A DNA stretch of 64,000 bases from an uncultured Thermomicrobiales bacterium. Its GTDB lineage: Bacteria; Chloroflexota; Chloroflexia; Thermomicrobiales; UBA6265. Below are positions 33,468-42,371 of this stretch, piece by piece. Under the pieces are notes generated by a model, which ran no database searches, was not told the origin of the DNA, and saw only the letters and a list, made by a program, of their open reading frames with translations. The position numbers were made by a program, and so were the translations under genes. Every line of letters starts with the position of its first letter. Within the stretch, counting starts at the first letter, position 1. The DNA is taken from assembly GCA_902806355.1 (NCBI GenBank), contig CADCWI010000059.1, positions 15,197-79,196 on the forward strand. The letters are read 5' to 3'.

Positions 33468-34712
33468 CTAGAAGCCAGTTCCCGCCGCCACACGGAGAAC
33501 AGGGCTCGGCGGGGGATTAAGCAACCAGTCCTCGAATTGCGCCACTATCGGTTCCCGGAACTCTGCCCAGTAGCTCCAGTTCTGGAAGAATTGCTGCCTC
33601 AGGTTCTCCGGATGATTCGGCAGGCCGACCCCGATATCTGGTCTCAGCAACGCGAACGCATCCGAGTTGACCGGACCAAAGTTCTGGAGGCGGCTGAAGT
33701 TGGCGGTTGGAACCGCCCGGGTGGCGAAGTTGACGAAGCTCATCGCCACGTCGGTGTTCGGTCCACCTCTCGGGAGCACCCACGAATCCGCCGAGATCAT
33801 CCCGCCGTTCCATTGCGGCACCACACGCGAGACCACGTCGAGCAATGCCGTTCGGACGCTCCACGCACTGGCGAGACCCACCTGCCCCGTTGCGACAAGC
33901 TCCACAGGTTGCTTGCTGTCCTCGTAGAAAAGCGTGGCTTCGCGCAGCTCTTCGAGTGCGGAGAATGCGCGCGCCGTGTCAAGCGGATAGAGCCGCTCCA
34001 CGGTCACGCCGTCCGCCAGCAACGCGAACTCCAGGGTCCCGACAGGGCTGCGGCGAAGCGCGCGCGTGCCTCCGCTTCGATCCACGTTCCAGAAGTCCGT
34101 CCAGCCTGAAGGTATGTCAACGGCGCCTGACGGATAGACGATCACCGTGGAGTACAGACGTGCGCCGACCCCATGTTGCATGGTCAACTCACGGTACAAC
34201 GCGGCGGTATCGACCACGTTGTAATCGATCGCCTGAAGGTAGCCACCCGCTGCGATCGGCAGCACCTCCTCAGTCGGAATCAGCAGGACATCCCAAACGG
34301 GTGCTTCGGCCTCGACCTGATCGATCAGGCTCGATATGCCTTCCCGGCCGAACTCCTGGTGACGGACCGATGCCCCGGTCGCTGCCGCAAACGCATCGAA
34401 GAAGGCCTGTTTCATGGCGTCCAGGTAATCCCCCAGGTCGGGAGTCGCGACCGTAATCGCGCGGCCCGCCCAGCGCTGCGGATCGCGATAACCAGCCACC
34501 GGAGACGCTATTGGGGGTTGCGTCGGCACCGCAGGCGCCTGTGTCGGAAGCGGAGAAGGCAGAATCTCCGCGGTGACGACGGCATCGACAGGATCATCAC
34601 CCGATCCGCAACCCGAAAGGAACAGCCCTCCGAACCCCGCACTGGCCGCGAGAAAGGATCGACGGGTATGGGTCCCTGCGCGAGTTGTCTTGGACGGCCG
34701 GTGCTGCGCCAT
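33468..34712 (-). CDS. Tat-exported lipoprotein, ABC-type solute-binding protein (PotD/iron-type fold)
   Basis: 414 residues. The N-terminus has a twin-arginine signal (RRSFLAASAGFGG) that ends in the lipobox LSGC, then a Thr/Pro-rich linker and a two-lobed periplasmic-binding-protein domain: ITVATPDLGDYLDAMKQAFFDAFAAATG near the start, WDVLLIPTEE and, late, SWVLPRGGPNTDVAMSFVNF. This pattern matches polyamine/iron/spermidine binding proteins of the SBP_bac family. No permease or ATPase gene lies beside it, so it is an orphan and its transporter must be elsewhere. Convergent with the gamma-glutamyltransferase gene (30-base gap). ATG at 34712. Confidence 0.83.
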   Translation of the reverse strand: MAQHRPSKTTRAGTHTRRSFLAASAGFGGLFLSGCGSGDDPVDAVVTAEILPSPLPTQAPAVPTQPPIASPVAGYRDPQRWAGRAITVATPDLGDYLDAMKQAFFDAFAAATGASVRHQEFGREGISSLIDQVEAEAPVWDVLLIPTEEVLPIAAGGYLQAIDYNVVDTAALYRELTMQHGVGARLYSTVIVYPSGAVDIPSGWTDFWNVDRSGGTRALRRSPVGTLEFALLADGVTVERLYPLDTARAFSALEELREATLFYEDSKQPVELVATGQVGLASAWSVRTALLDVVSRVVPQWNGGMISADSWVLPRGGPNTDVAMSFVNFATRAVPTANFSRLQNFGPVNSDAFALLRPDIGVGLPNHPENLRQQFFQNWSYWAEFREPIVAQFEDWLLNPPPSPVLRVAAGTGF

Positions 34713-35154
34713 GAGGACTGTTCACCATCTGCCACTAAACACGCCACTGATCGGAACCGATGTCGCGGAGTGTTCAGGAATGTGGGTCTGCACCTTCTGG
34801 CGACGGCTGGGTCACCAGTGGTATCGCCTAAAGCTTCAAGCCCCCATCATACCGTGACCGGCGCCAACCCTTTGGACCCATGTGTATGTCGTCACCGTTG
34901 CATCTCGGGCCGCGACGAGGGTTTTTCGTGCATCATTGCCGCATGCGCGATATGCTAGCTCATGCACTTCAGTGAGTTTGCGTTACCTGATGGTAGGGCG
35001 TCTCGCTGTGGTGACCGTTGCGTTTCCAACATTCGTGACAGGACGGTGCTGGAACGTACAACGTCGAGCCACGAACGGCTCCCGGTAGCGGTGACGTGTC
35101 ATTCGGGGAGAAGAGGGGTACGGGACCCGTATCTCAAGGGAGAGAGGCGAAGCG
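34713..35154. other. 442-base gap, no gene recognised
   Basis: Lies between the divergent solute-binding protein gene and a small acidic protein, so promoters for both should be here. I see a spaced inverted repeat GTGCAT...ATGCAC (34928-34967) but no convincing -35/-10 pair, gene or RNA. Confidence 0.35.
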
Positions 35155-35412
35155 ATGGACACGTACAACATCTTCATGGACGAGCTGCCAACCGGAGAAG
35201 AGTTCGACGGCGAGGAGATGGTCGAGGTCGAATTCCGGGTCGTACCCCGTGGCGAAGACGATGGTGACGGCGACAACAATGCGGTGATTGCGGGTCTGGA
35301 CCTCGTCGACCTGATCAACCTGCGCGATGCCCTTCAACAGGAGATCGACAATTACGCGCTTTCGGCACTGGAAGCGCAAGCGGGTGCCGTTGCCGATGAG
35401 GCCGCCAGCTAG
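35155..35412 (+). CDS. acidic hypothetical protein (85 aa)
   Basis: A small cytoplasmic protein. It opens with MDTYNIFMDELPTGEEFDG, continues with beta strands (MVEVEFRVVP), an acidic linker and a C-terminal helix (LVDLINLRDALQQEIDNYAL). AAGGGAGAG precedes the ATG. A strong hairpin terminator follows at 35467, so it is a complete single-gene unit. No family recognised. The combination of short strands and a coiled helix suggests a small binding or toxin-antitoxin-size protein, but there is no partner gene. Confidence 0.65.
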   Translation: MDTYNIFMDELPTGEEFDGEEMVEVEFRVVPRGEDDGDGDNNAVIAGLDLVDLINLRDALQQEIDNYALSALEAQAGAVADEAAS

Positions 35413-35466
35413 GCCCGTCCTCGTGCGACTTTAACGTGCGCATTCCTGAGCCGTTGTGTAGGCTCT

Positions 35467-35498
35467 GCGGCGATGTCGGCTTCGACATCGCCGCTTTT
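35467..35498 (+). terminator. intrinsic terminator, 12-bp perfect stem
   Basis: GCGGCGATGTCG pairs with CGACATCGCCGC across the tetraloop GCTT, followed by TTTT. Ends the transcript of the acidic small protein gene. Confidence 0.85.
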
Positions 35499-35686
35499 CG
35501 ATTGATCCCGTGCCGTGCGAGCACGCTGGATTCACCCCGGGAGCACCATTCTTGACGGATTAGCATCCCCGTGACTGGAGCCCTCCAGCACGGTGCACAC
35601 GTCCTATAGCGCGCCGAGCACGACACTGTGCGATCTCTCCGTGGGGTCATGTTGTCGGTTCGACCGTTCCGTGATGCAGGGATGCC

Positions 35687-37339
35687 ATGCTGACCGTCAA
35701 CTCCGTCTCCAAGCGCTTCGGCGCGCTCCAGATCCTCGAATCCGTCTCCTTCTCCATCAACCCCGGTGACCGGCTTGGATTGATCGGTCCCAACGGTGCA
35801 GGCAAGAGTACCCTCTTGCGCATCATCGCCGGGCAGGAGCTTGCCAATAGTGGAACCGTCGCAGCCCGGCCCGAGATACGTATCGGGTACCTTCGCCAGG
35901 GATTCGCGGACATGCCAGACGGTACGCTGGCCGAGCTGATCGATCTGCCACTCCAGGGTCTCATCGCTGCCCAGGCTGAACTCGAGAGGACGATCATGGC
36001 CCTGGGCGATCCCAATGCCTTGTTCGCCGAACCAGGGGCAGCGTACGCCGTTGCCCAGGACCGGTTCGATGCCGTGGGCGGGTATGAGACGCTCGATCGG
36101 CTATCTTCCTATCTTGGCCGGTTTGGGCTGGCGGACATGTCGTTGGACCGTCCTTTGTCAACGCTCTCCGGAGGACAGAAGACCCGGGCGGGACTGGCTG
36201 CGTTGCTTGCGTCACATCCCCACCTGCTCATCCTCGACGAACCGACCAATCACCTTGACATCGATGCCTTGGACTGGCTCGCGACATTCCTCAATGGGTA
36301 CGGTGGTGCCGTCCTGATGGTGTCGCATGACCGGCGATTCCTGGATGCAACCTTGAACCAGATCCTGGAGCTGGATCCCGAAACACATCGGCTGACCGTG
36401 TACGCCGGGACCTACTCCGATTACGTCACAGAAAAGGAGCGTGAGCGGGTGGATCAGGCCGCCGCCTATCACCGCCAGCAGAAGGAGATCGCAAGAATCG
36501 AGGCGGATATCCGGGGGGCTGAACACCATGCCCGGACGATCGAGGCCAACTCGATCGACTTCGCCGTCAGGAAGAAGGCCGCCAAGATCGCTCGACCGGC
36601 GGTCGTCAGGAAGCGCAAGCTCGAACGGCTGCTGGAATCGACGGAGCACGTGGAGCGACCCGAGCGCAAGTGGAGGCTCGCGGTCGACTTCAGCTCGATT
36701 GGTCCCGGATCACGGGACGCGGTTGTCCTGGAGGATGTCCGCGTGGCGTACGGGAACGATCGTGTCCTGGACGGTTGCTCGCTGCACGTATCCGATGGTG
36801 ACAGGATCGCCATCACCGGCCGCAACGGCGCGGGGAAATCGACATTGATGCGAGTGATTGCCAAGGACATCGTTCCCGATTTCGGATCGGTACGCCTTGG
36901 ACCGAGTGTCCGCATTGGCTACTTCGCTCAGGAGCAAGATACGTTGGACGCGAACCGGACAGTGCTGGCAATGGCGCGCGCCATTGCCGCCGGCTCGGAA
37001 AGTGACATCCGTACGTTCCTGCACAAGTTCCTCTTCAGCGGAGAGATGGTTCATCACCGCATCGGCGATCTCTCCTACGGCGAGCGCGCGCGCCTGATGC
37101 TGGCCGCCCTGGTGCTTCGCGGCAGTAACCTCCTGCTCCTTGACGAGCCCCTCAACCATCTCGATCTCGACGCACGTGAGAGGTTTGAAGAGGCGCTCGA
37201 ACAGTTCGCCGGCACGATCGTGTTTGTCTCGCACGATCGCTACACGATCCGGCGACTGGCATCACGCGTGGTCGAGGTCCGCGACGGCCGGGTCATTGAA
37301 CGTGATTCCGACGCGGAACCGGAGCAGGCTCATGGATAG
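35687..37339 (+). CDS. ABC-F family ATPase (Uup/EttA/antibiotic-resistance type)
   Basis: A 550-residue soluble protein with two nucleotide-binding domains in one chain and no membrane segment. First Walker A GPNGAGKST (~residue 36) with signature LSGGQ and Walker B LLILDEPTNH. Second Walker A GRNGAGKST (~380) with signature LSYGE and Walker B LLLLDEPLNH. The ~80-residue linker between them (rich in Glu/Arg, TEKERERVDQAAAYHRQQ) is the P-site tRNA-interaction motif of ABC-F proteins, which act on the ribosome. Some members give resistance to antibiotics that bind the peptidyl-transferase centre. The kinase gene that follows overlaps by eight bases, so the two are co-expressed. Confidence 0.9.
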   Translation: MLTVNSVSKRFGALQILESVSFSINPGDRLGLIGPNGAGKSTLLRIIAGQELANSGTVAARPEIRIGYLRQGFADMPDGTLAELIDLPLQGLIAAQAELERTIMALGDPNALFAEPGAAYAVAQDRFDAVGGYETLDRLSSYLGRFGLADMSLDRPLSTLSGGQKTRAGLAALLASHPHLLILDEPTNHLDIDALDWLATFLNGYGGAVLMVSHDRRFLDATLNQILELDPETHRLTVYAGTYSDYVTEKERERVDQAAAYHRQQKEIARIEADIRGAEHHARTIEANSIDFAVRKKAAKIARPAVVRKRKLERLLESTEHVERPERKWRLAVDFSSIGPGSRDAVVLEDVRVAYGNDRVLDGCSLHVSDGDRIAITGRNGAGKSTLMRVIAKDIVPDFGSVRLGPSVRIGYFAQEQDTLDANRTVLAMARAIAAGSESDIRTFLHKFLFSGEMVHHRIGDLSYGERARLMLAALVLRGSNLLLLDEPLNHLDLDARERFEEALEQFAGTIVFVSHDRYTIRRLASRVVEVRDGRVIERDSDAEPEQAHG

Positions 37340-38132
37340 TTGGCGAGAGCGCATCGAAGCCGGCGAGGGCCATCCGTTTGCGGATGGAAACATGGCAGAC
37401 GTGATCCGCGTCGGCGATTGGGTCGTACGCTCGCGGTCACCCTGGTCCGACGCCGGTCACGCCGTCCTGCGATACCTCGGAAGCCAGGGATATTCAGGTG
37501 CACCCCGGCTCCTCGAGGCGGATGATGAACGCGAAGTGCTGAGCTTTGTCCCTGGCGATTCGATCCCCGCCGACCTCGACGGCTACCGGGATAATGGCAC
37601 GCTGGTCGCCATTGCTGGCGCGATCCGTGACCTCCATCGCACGCTTGAGGGTTTCAAGCCGCCGAAAGACATCGTGTTTCCGCGGATGCCCGGAACACCC
37701 GCTGGCGGATCGTCTGTCTGCCACAATGACCTGGCTCCCTGGAACACCATCATGAAGGACCGCATGTTCGTGGGCTTCATCGATTGGGACCTCGTCACCC
37801 TCGCGACGCCGGCATGGGACCTCGCCTATGCGGCCTGGCGTTTTATTCCTCTGTATCCTGACGATTCCGCGTTCGGTCGTGTCGAGGCACGTGGACGCCA
37901 GTTGAAGCTCTTTCTCGATACGTATGGTCTGGCGGATGAAGATCGTTCCAGCTTCATCGATCTCATCCGGCAGCGCCAGCGTTGCGCCTACGAAACCGTA
38001 GAGCAATGGGGTCGGGCGCGGCTGCCGGGTTTCGATCGCTTGTTCGATCAGGGTCTGCACGTGGGAGCACTCGACGATATCGCCTGGCTCGATACACATC
38101 GTACAGAGCTTCAGCAAGCGATCGGCTGTTGA
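37332..38132 (+). CDS. kinase of the aminoglycoside/choline phosphotransferase (APH) fold
   Basis: A 266-residue protein with the C-terminal kinase core of APH enzymes. CHNDLAPWN (around residue 135) carries the catalytic Asp and the Mg-binding Asn, and FIDWDL supplies the second metal Asp. The N-terminal lobe (DVIRVGDWVVRSR, then LLEADDEREVLSFVPGDSIP) is short, like proteins that phosphorylate small alcohols or aminoglycosides. ATG 37332 overlaps the ABC-F gene by eight bases. Substrate not predictable; phosphorylation of an antibiotic or a metabolite are both possible. Confidence 0.85.
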   Translation: MDSWRERIEAGEGHPFADGNMADVIRVGDWVVRSRSPWSDAGHAVLRYLGSQGYSGAPRLLEADDEREVLSFVPGDSIPADLDGYRDNGTLVAIAGAIRDLHRTLEGFKPPKDIVFPRMPGTPAGGSSVCHNDLAPWNTIMKDRMFVGFIDWDLVTLATPAWDLAYAAWRFIPLYPDDSAFGRVEARGRQLKLFLDTYGLADEDRSSFIDLIRQRQRCAYETVEQWGRARLPGFDRLFDQGLHVGALDDIAWLDTHRTELQQAIGC

Positions 38133-38227
38133 CGGAGGATATCCCCGGTCTTCACTTAAAGCCGCTGACCCATTGCTCGCACTTCGCTTCCCTCGCAATG
38201 TCGTTCGGAAACGTCACGTCCTCGATG

Positions 38228-38439
38228 AAGATCACCGCCGTCAAAGGCGTTCCAGTGCAGGCAATCACCGCAACCGGTCCGCGATACAGGTCAAGACGGA
38301 CAAGGGCATAACTGGACTCGGCGAGGGAATATACCTCCGGCCTCGAATTGGCAATACAGGTCGTCCAGAAGGCGGCCGGACACATTGCGGCATTTTGGCA
38401 GCCCTATTTTTATGTCTTTGAGGGATATGTCGTGTGACG
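38228..38439 (+). pseudogene. frameshifted 5' fragment of an enolase-superfamily (mandelate racemase-like) gene
   Basis: Three short frames in a row read together as the N-terminal cap domain of an enolase-superfamily enzyme. MKITAVKGVPVQAI starts it (ATG ~38228), then, after a frameshift, IQVKTDKGITGLGEG, then, after a second shift, ELAIQVVQKAAGHIAAFWQPY, before a stop. At least two frameshifts plus a missing barrel domain make it a relic. A complete member of the same superfamily lies directly next to it on the opposite strand (38518-39825), so it may derive from an earlier copy of that locus. Confidence 0.7.
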
Positions 38440-38517
38440 GGTTTACGGAAACCAGTTGTCCTGGGTCACGACGACTGGCCGCCCTTCTATCAACGACGTT
38501 GGCAGCCGCGCGTTCCG

Positions 38518-39825
38518 TTAGGGTCGAACGATCGTGCCGTCGCGAAGCCGGATATCCGGCCAGGCACCGTTGAAGGGATGCGGCGGGAACGGATACGTCG
38601 AGGCGAGTTCTTCGTCGACATCGATTCCCAACCCGGGCCGGTCATTCGACCACATCGAACCGTCACGAATCTCCGGACATCCCGGAAACACCTCTTGTGT
38701 TCGCTCGGGAAATTGATGTACCTCCTGAATCCCGAAGTTCGGCGACGAGAGATCGAGCTGGAGATTGGCGGCATGACCTACTGGAGAAACATCTCCGGGT
38801 CCGTGCCACGCAGTCCGTACCCCGAAAAACTCGCAGAAATTGCCGAGCTTGCGCGCCGGGGTCAACCCGCCGATGTCGGAGATATGGATGCGGATGAAAT
38901 CGATCAACCGATCCTTGATCAGCGGCAGGTATTCCGCCTGGTTGACGTAGAGCTCCCCCATCGCGACCGGGATTGTCGAATGCTGGCGAAGCATCGGGAA
39001 GTAACCGTTGTCCTCCGGTGCAAACGGATCTTCGAGAAAGAAGAGCCGGTACGGTTCGAGATCCTGGGCGAGTCGGATCGCCGCGGTCGGGTGGATCCGC
39101 TCGTGGATGTCGTGAAGTAACTCGACCTCATCGCCCAGCTCCTGCCGCATGGCATCGAAGAGCCGGGGCACGATCCGGCAATACGCTGCCGGATTCCATC
39201 GCGCATCCTTCATCTCGAGGTGAATGGCATACCGCTGACCCTCCTGGGGACCAGCGGACGATCTGGCGCCGTACGTGGCGCTTCCCCGAACCGCGACCTG
39301 GCAACGCACATGCCGAAACCCTTGCTCCATGAGAATCCGGGCGTTCTCCGCGACCTCCTCGATGCTGCCGCCGCTTGCATGCGCGTAAAGATCGGCGGCC
39401 TCACGGCACTTGCCACCGAGCAATTGATAGACGGGCAGACCGGCGATCTTGCCCTTGATGTCCCACAGCGCCATGTCGACGCCGCTCAACGCGTTGTTGA
39501 GCACTGGACCGCTGCGCCAGTACGAGCTTACGTATGATGCCTGCCAGATATCTTCTATGTCATGCACCGAGCGCCCGATCACGAACGGTCGGAGGTACTC
39601 CTCGATTGCCGTCTTCACGGCCAGGGGACGCTGCGTGAACGTGGCGCATCCGAGCCCGTACAGGCCTGGCTCGGTAGTCTCGACCTTCACTACGACCAGG
39701 CGGATGCCGTCCGGCGCGGTGCAGATCACCCGGACATCGCGAATCCGGATCGCATCATCCCCGCCATAGGCGTCCCAAGCGGGTGGCACTGCTGGCATCA
39801 CCCGGTCCTTCGTCCCGTCACTCAT
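38518..39825 (-). CDS. enolase-superfamily enzyme, mannonate dehydratase/RspA-like
   Basis: A 435-residue enzyme with an N-terminal cap (IRIRDVRVICTAPDGIRLVVVKVET) and a beta/alpha barrel. RPLAVKTAIEEYLRPFVIGRS and YWRSGPVLNNALSGVDMALWDIKGK are typical of the ManD/RspA branch, which dehydrates D-mannonate or related sugar acids. Metal-binding acidic residues appear in LLHDIHE, FLEDPF and AMGELY. HGPGDVSPVGHAAN is a further branch signature. Start ATG 39825 follows AGAGGAT. It lies downstream of polyphosphate kinase on the same strand (69-base gap), though a functional link is unclear. Together with the polyol dehydrogenase and aldehyde dehydrogenase it hints at sugar-acid catabolism. Substrate inferred. 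Confidence 0.85.
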   Translation of the reverse strand: MSDGTKDRVMPAVPPAWDAYGGDDAIRIRDVRVICTAPDGIRLVVVKVETTEPGLYGLGCATFTQRPLAVKTAIEEYLRPFVIGRSVHDIEDIWQASYVSSYWRSGPVLNNALSGVDMALWDIKGKIAGLPVYQLLGGKCREAADLYAHASGGSIEEVAENARILMEQGFRHVRCQVAVRGSATYGARSSAGPQEGQRYAIHLEMKDARWNPAAYCRIVPRLFDAMRQELGDEVELLHDIHERIHPTAAIRLAQDLEPYRLFFLEDPFAPEDNGYFPMLRQHSTIPVAMGELYVNQAEYLPLIKDRLIDFIRIHISDIGGLTPARKLGNFCEFFGVRTAWHGPGDVSPVGHAANLQLDLSSPNFGIQEVHQFPERTQEVFPGCPEIRDGSMWSNDRPGLGIDVDEELASTYPFPPHPFNGAWPDIRLRDGTIVRP

Positions 39826-39893
39826 CGTTGCGTATCCTCTTGTTGATGTTGGGCCGTCGCCCACACCGGCGCAGCCTGTGGAACCGGGACCGG

Positions 39894-42149
39894 TTAATCC
39901 GGCACCATGGCGGTGTCGCCTGTCGGCGAACCTGTCCGATAGAACTCAAGGAACCACGCCTGGGCATCAAACGGTTCTTCTCCATCGACCGGGCTCACCA
40001 GGTCATAGGAACCATCCGGGGTCAGTATCCAGGTGTTGACGGTATCGCGCAGGTAGGCATCCAGCACCACGTCACGAAGATGGGTCCGCAGCTGGGGCGA
40101 TACCACCGGGCATACCACCTCGACGCGCCGGTCGAAATTGCGCTCCATCACGTCCGCGCTGCCGAGGTACACCTTCGGATCGCTTCCATTTTGGAAGTAG
40201 TAGATGCGGCTGTGCTCCAGGAAGCGCCCCACGAGGCTCACTACCCGGATCGTCTCGCTCAATCCCGGTACGCCTGGCCGCAGGCAGCAGATCCCTCGGA
40301 TGATAAGGTCGATCTTCACCCCGGCCCGCGACGCTGTGTACAGGGCGCGAATAACCTCACGATCAACGAGGCTGTTCATCTTGAAGATCATGTGTCCGTT
40401 GCCCGTTCGCTCATGGATCCGCTTCTCCTCGAGAATGGTTTCGATGAAGCGCTCGCGCATGGTCTCGGGGGCGATCCAGAGTGTGTCGTACTCCACGTCC
40501 TGGGCGTAGCCGGTGAGCACGTTGAACAGTTGTGAGACATCGCTGGCGATGTCATCGCGTGAGGTCAGGATTCCGATGTCCTCGTACACTCGGGCGGTGT
40601 TCGCGTTGTAGTTGCCGGTTGCGACGTGGACATACCGCCGGAGGCCGTCCGGCTCTCGACGAACGACCAGGGTGAGCTTGCAGTGGGTCTTGAGGCCAGG
40701 AAGTCCATAGGCAACGTGCACTCCGGCCTTCTCGAGTGTTTGCGCCCACGAGATGTTGTTCTCTTCATCGAACCGCGCCTTGAGCTCAACCAGAACGGCA
40801 ACCTGGGTATCGTCATCTCGCGCACTGGTGAGAGCCGGAATCAGCGGGGAGTCATTGCCGAGCCGGTAGAGCGTTTGCTTGATTGCCACTACATCGGGAT
40901 CAGTCGCCGCGGCCTGGATGAAATCAACGACCGTGGTGAACGACTGGAACGGCAAATGCACCAGAACGTCCTTTTCCCGAAGCAGCGTGAAGATGTCGAT
41001 GTCTTCGGAATCGCGCATCCGAGGGACCGGGGCCGACGCGGGAAAGAGCGGGGATTGGAGAAGGGGCGGGTCCTTGAGATCAGGGCGATCGACTCGCATC
41101 AACTCGGCGAGATCCTCCAGACCGAGCGGGCCATCGACCACGTACAGGTCCTGCGGGAGCGCGTGCACCTGTTCGAGCAACCAGTCTCGCACGCCCCTAG
41201 TCATGGTTCGATCGATATCGACGCGGACGACGTTGCCGAAGGGGCGTTGGGATAGCGTTTCGCGCATCATCTCCAGCATGCTGGCGTTGTCGTCGTCATC
41301 CTCGTCCGGCTCCACGTCCGAGTCACGCAGGAGATGGAACGGATACGCGGCAACAACGGTGCTGCCGGGGAACAACGCGCCGAGATTCGCCGTGATGAGC
41401 TCTTCGATCCAGGTGAATCGCAATGGGAGATCACCCTCCGGCGTCGCGGGAGAGACGAGTACCGGTGCGGTCTTGCCGTGGGACGAGCTTGCCGGTATCG
41501 GAACGAGCCGCGGGATCAGCGCCGGCACCTTGACCCGGGCGAAGCGAGCGTTGGAGCCACTCTGGAGCACGACGATCAGGTTCAGACTGTCGTTGGAGAT
41601 ATGGGGAAAACGCCGCCCCCGATCGACCGCCTGCGGCGTGAGCACGGGAAAGATCTCGCGTTGGAACACTCCATCCAGCGAGTCCTTCTCCTTGTGGCTC
41701 AGTTCCCTGTAGGGAACGATCTGGACTTGCCGATCGTGCAGCTCGGGAATGAGGTCCTTGGTGACGCGTCTCGCATGCTCATCGAGCAGCTCCTGCGTCG
41801 TCCTGTGTATCGCGTTGAGCTGCTGAAATGGCGTCCGGCCGTCATGGACAACGTCGGTCATACCCGCGACGACCTTGCGTTTCACTCCAGCAACCCGAAT
41901 CATGAAGAACTCGTCGAGATTCGCGGCAAAGATTGCTGCGAACTTGACTCGTTCAAGCAAGGGTGCCGATGTTTCCGCGACTTCCTGGAGTACCCGGCGG
42001 TTGAACTCCAGCCAGCTCAGCTCCCGGTTGATATAGAGGTTCGGCGTCAGGGGCACCAGGTCGGAGCGAAGATTCGGGTTTAGCGTTTCCGATCCTTCAT
42101 CCTTGAGCGCTGTTGACGTCTTCGTCCGTGCCCGGTTTGCCTTCGCCAT
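39894..42149 (-). CDS. ppk1: polyphosphate kinase 1
   Basis: A 751-residue enzyme that polymerises the gamma-phosphate of ATP into inorganic polyphosphate at the membrane. The PPK N domain opens with NRELSWLEFNRRVLQE, the family hallmark. The catalytic half holds LKTHCKLTLVVRR with the autophosphorylated histidine, followed by ATGNYNANTARVYED. A later IRGICCLRPGVPGLSE and NGSDPKVYLGSADVM complete the PLD-like active site. Start ATG 42149 follows GGAG. Divergent from pyruvate kinase across 222 bases, so both may answer to a shared phosphate or energy signal; no specific regulator site was recognised. Confidence 0.95.
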   Translation of the reverse strand: MAKANRARTKTSTALKDEGSETLNPNLRSDLVPLTPNLYINRELSWLEFNRRVLQEVAETSAPLLERVKFAAIFAANLDEFFMIRVAGVKRKVVAGMTDVVHDGRTPFQQLNAIHRTTQELLDEHARRVTKDLIPELHDRQVQIVPYRELSHKEKDSLDGVFQREIFPVLTPQAVDRGRRFPHISNDSLNLIVVLQSGSNARFARVKVPALIPRLVPIPASSSHGKTAPVLVSPATPEGDLPLRFTWIEELITANLGALFPGSTVVAAYPFHLLRDSDVEPDEDDDDNASMLEMMRETLSQRPFGNVVRVDIDRTMTRGVRDWLLEQVHALPQDLYVVDGPLGLEDLAELMRVDRPDLKDPPLLQSPLFPASAPVPRMRDSEDIDIFTLLREKDVLVHLPFQSFTTVVDFIQAAATDPDVVAIKQTLYRLGNDSPLIPALTSARDDDTQVAVLVELKARFDEENNISWAQTLEKAGVHVAYGLPGLKTHCKLTLVVRREPDGLRRYVHVATGNYNANTARVYEDIGILTSRDDIASDVSQLFNVLTGYAQDVEYDTLWIAPETMRERFIETILEEKRIHERTGNGHMIFKMNSLVDREVIRALYTASRAGVKIDLIIRGICCLRPGVPGLSETIRVVSLVGRFLEHSRIYYFQNGSDPKVYLGSADVMERNFDRRVEVVCPVVSPQLRTHLRDVVLDAYLRDTVNTWILTPDGSYDLVSPVDGEEPFDAQAWFLEFYRTGSPTGDTAMVPD

Positions 42150-42371
42150 TATGATGATCTCCGGAAAGGTGATTCGTCGTATGTCCCGGATTGAGTGAAC
42201 CCGGCTCGCCTATGCAACCCGCGCGCGAAGATGCCCTGTAGGATGAGTGTACGTGACATTCCGGGCTGGGCAAGAGATTGGAATTCAGGTATCGAGAGAC
42301 GGCACGAAAGCCGAAACGACGCTATGCACCATATCACGAGGCTCAACGTCCATTGGCATGGAGGTACGTAA

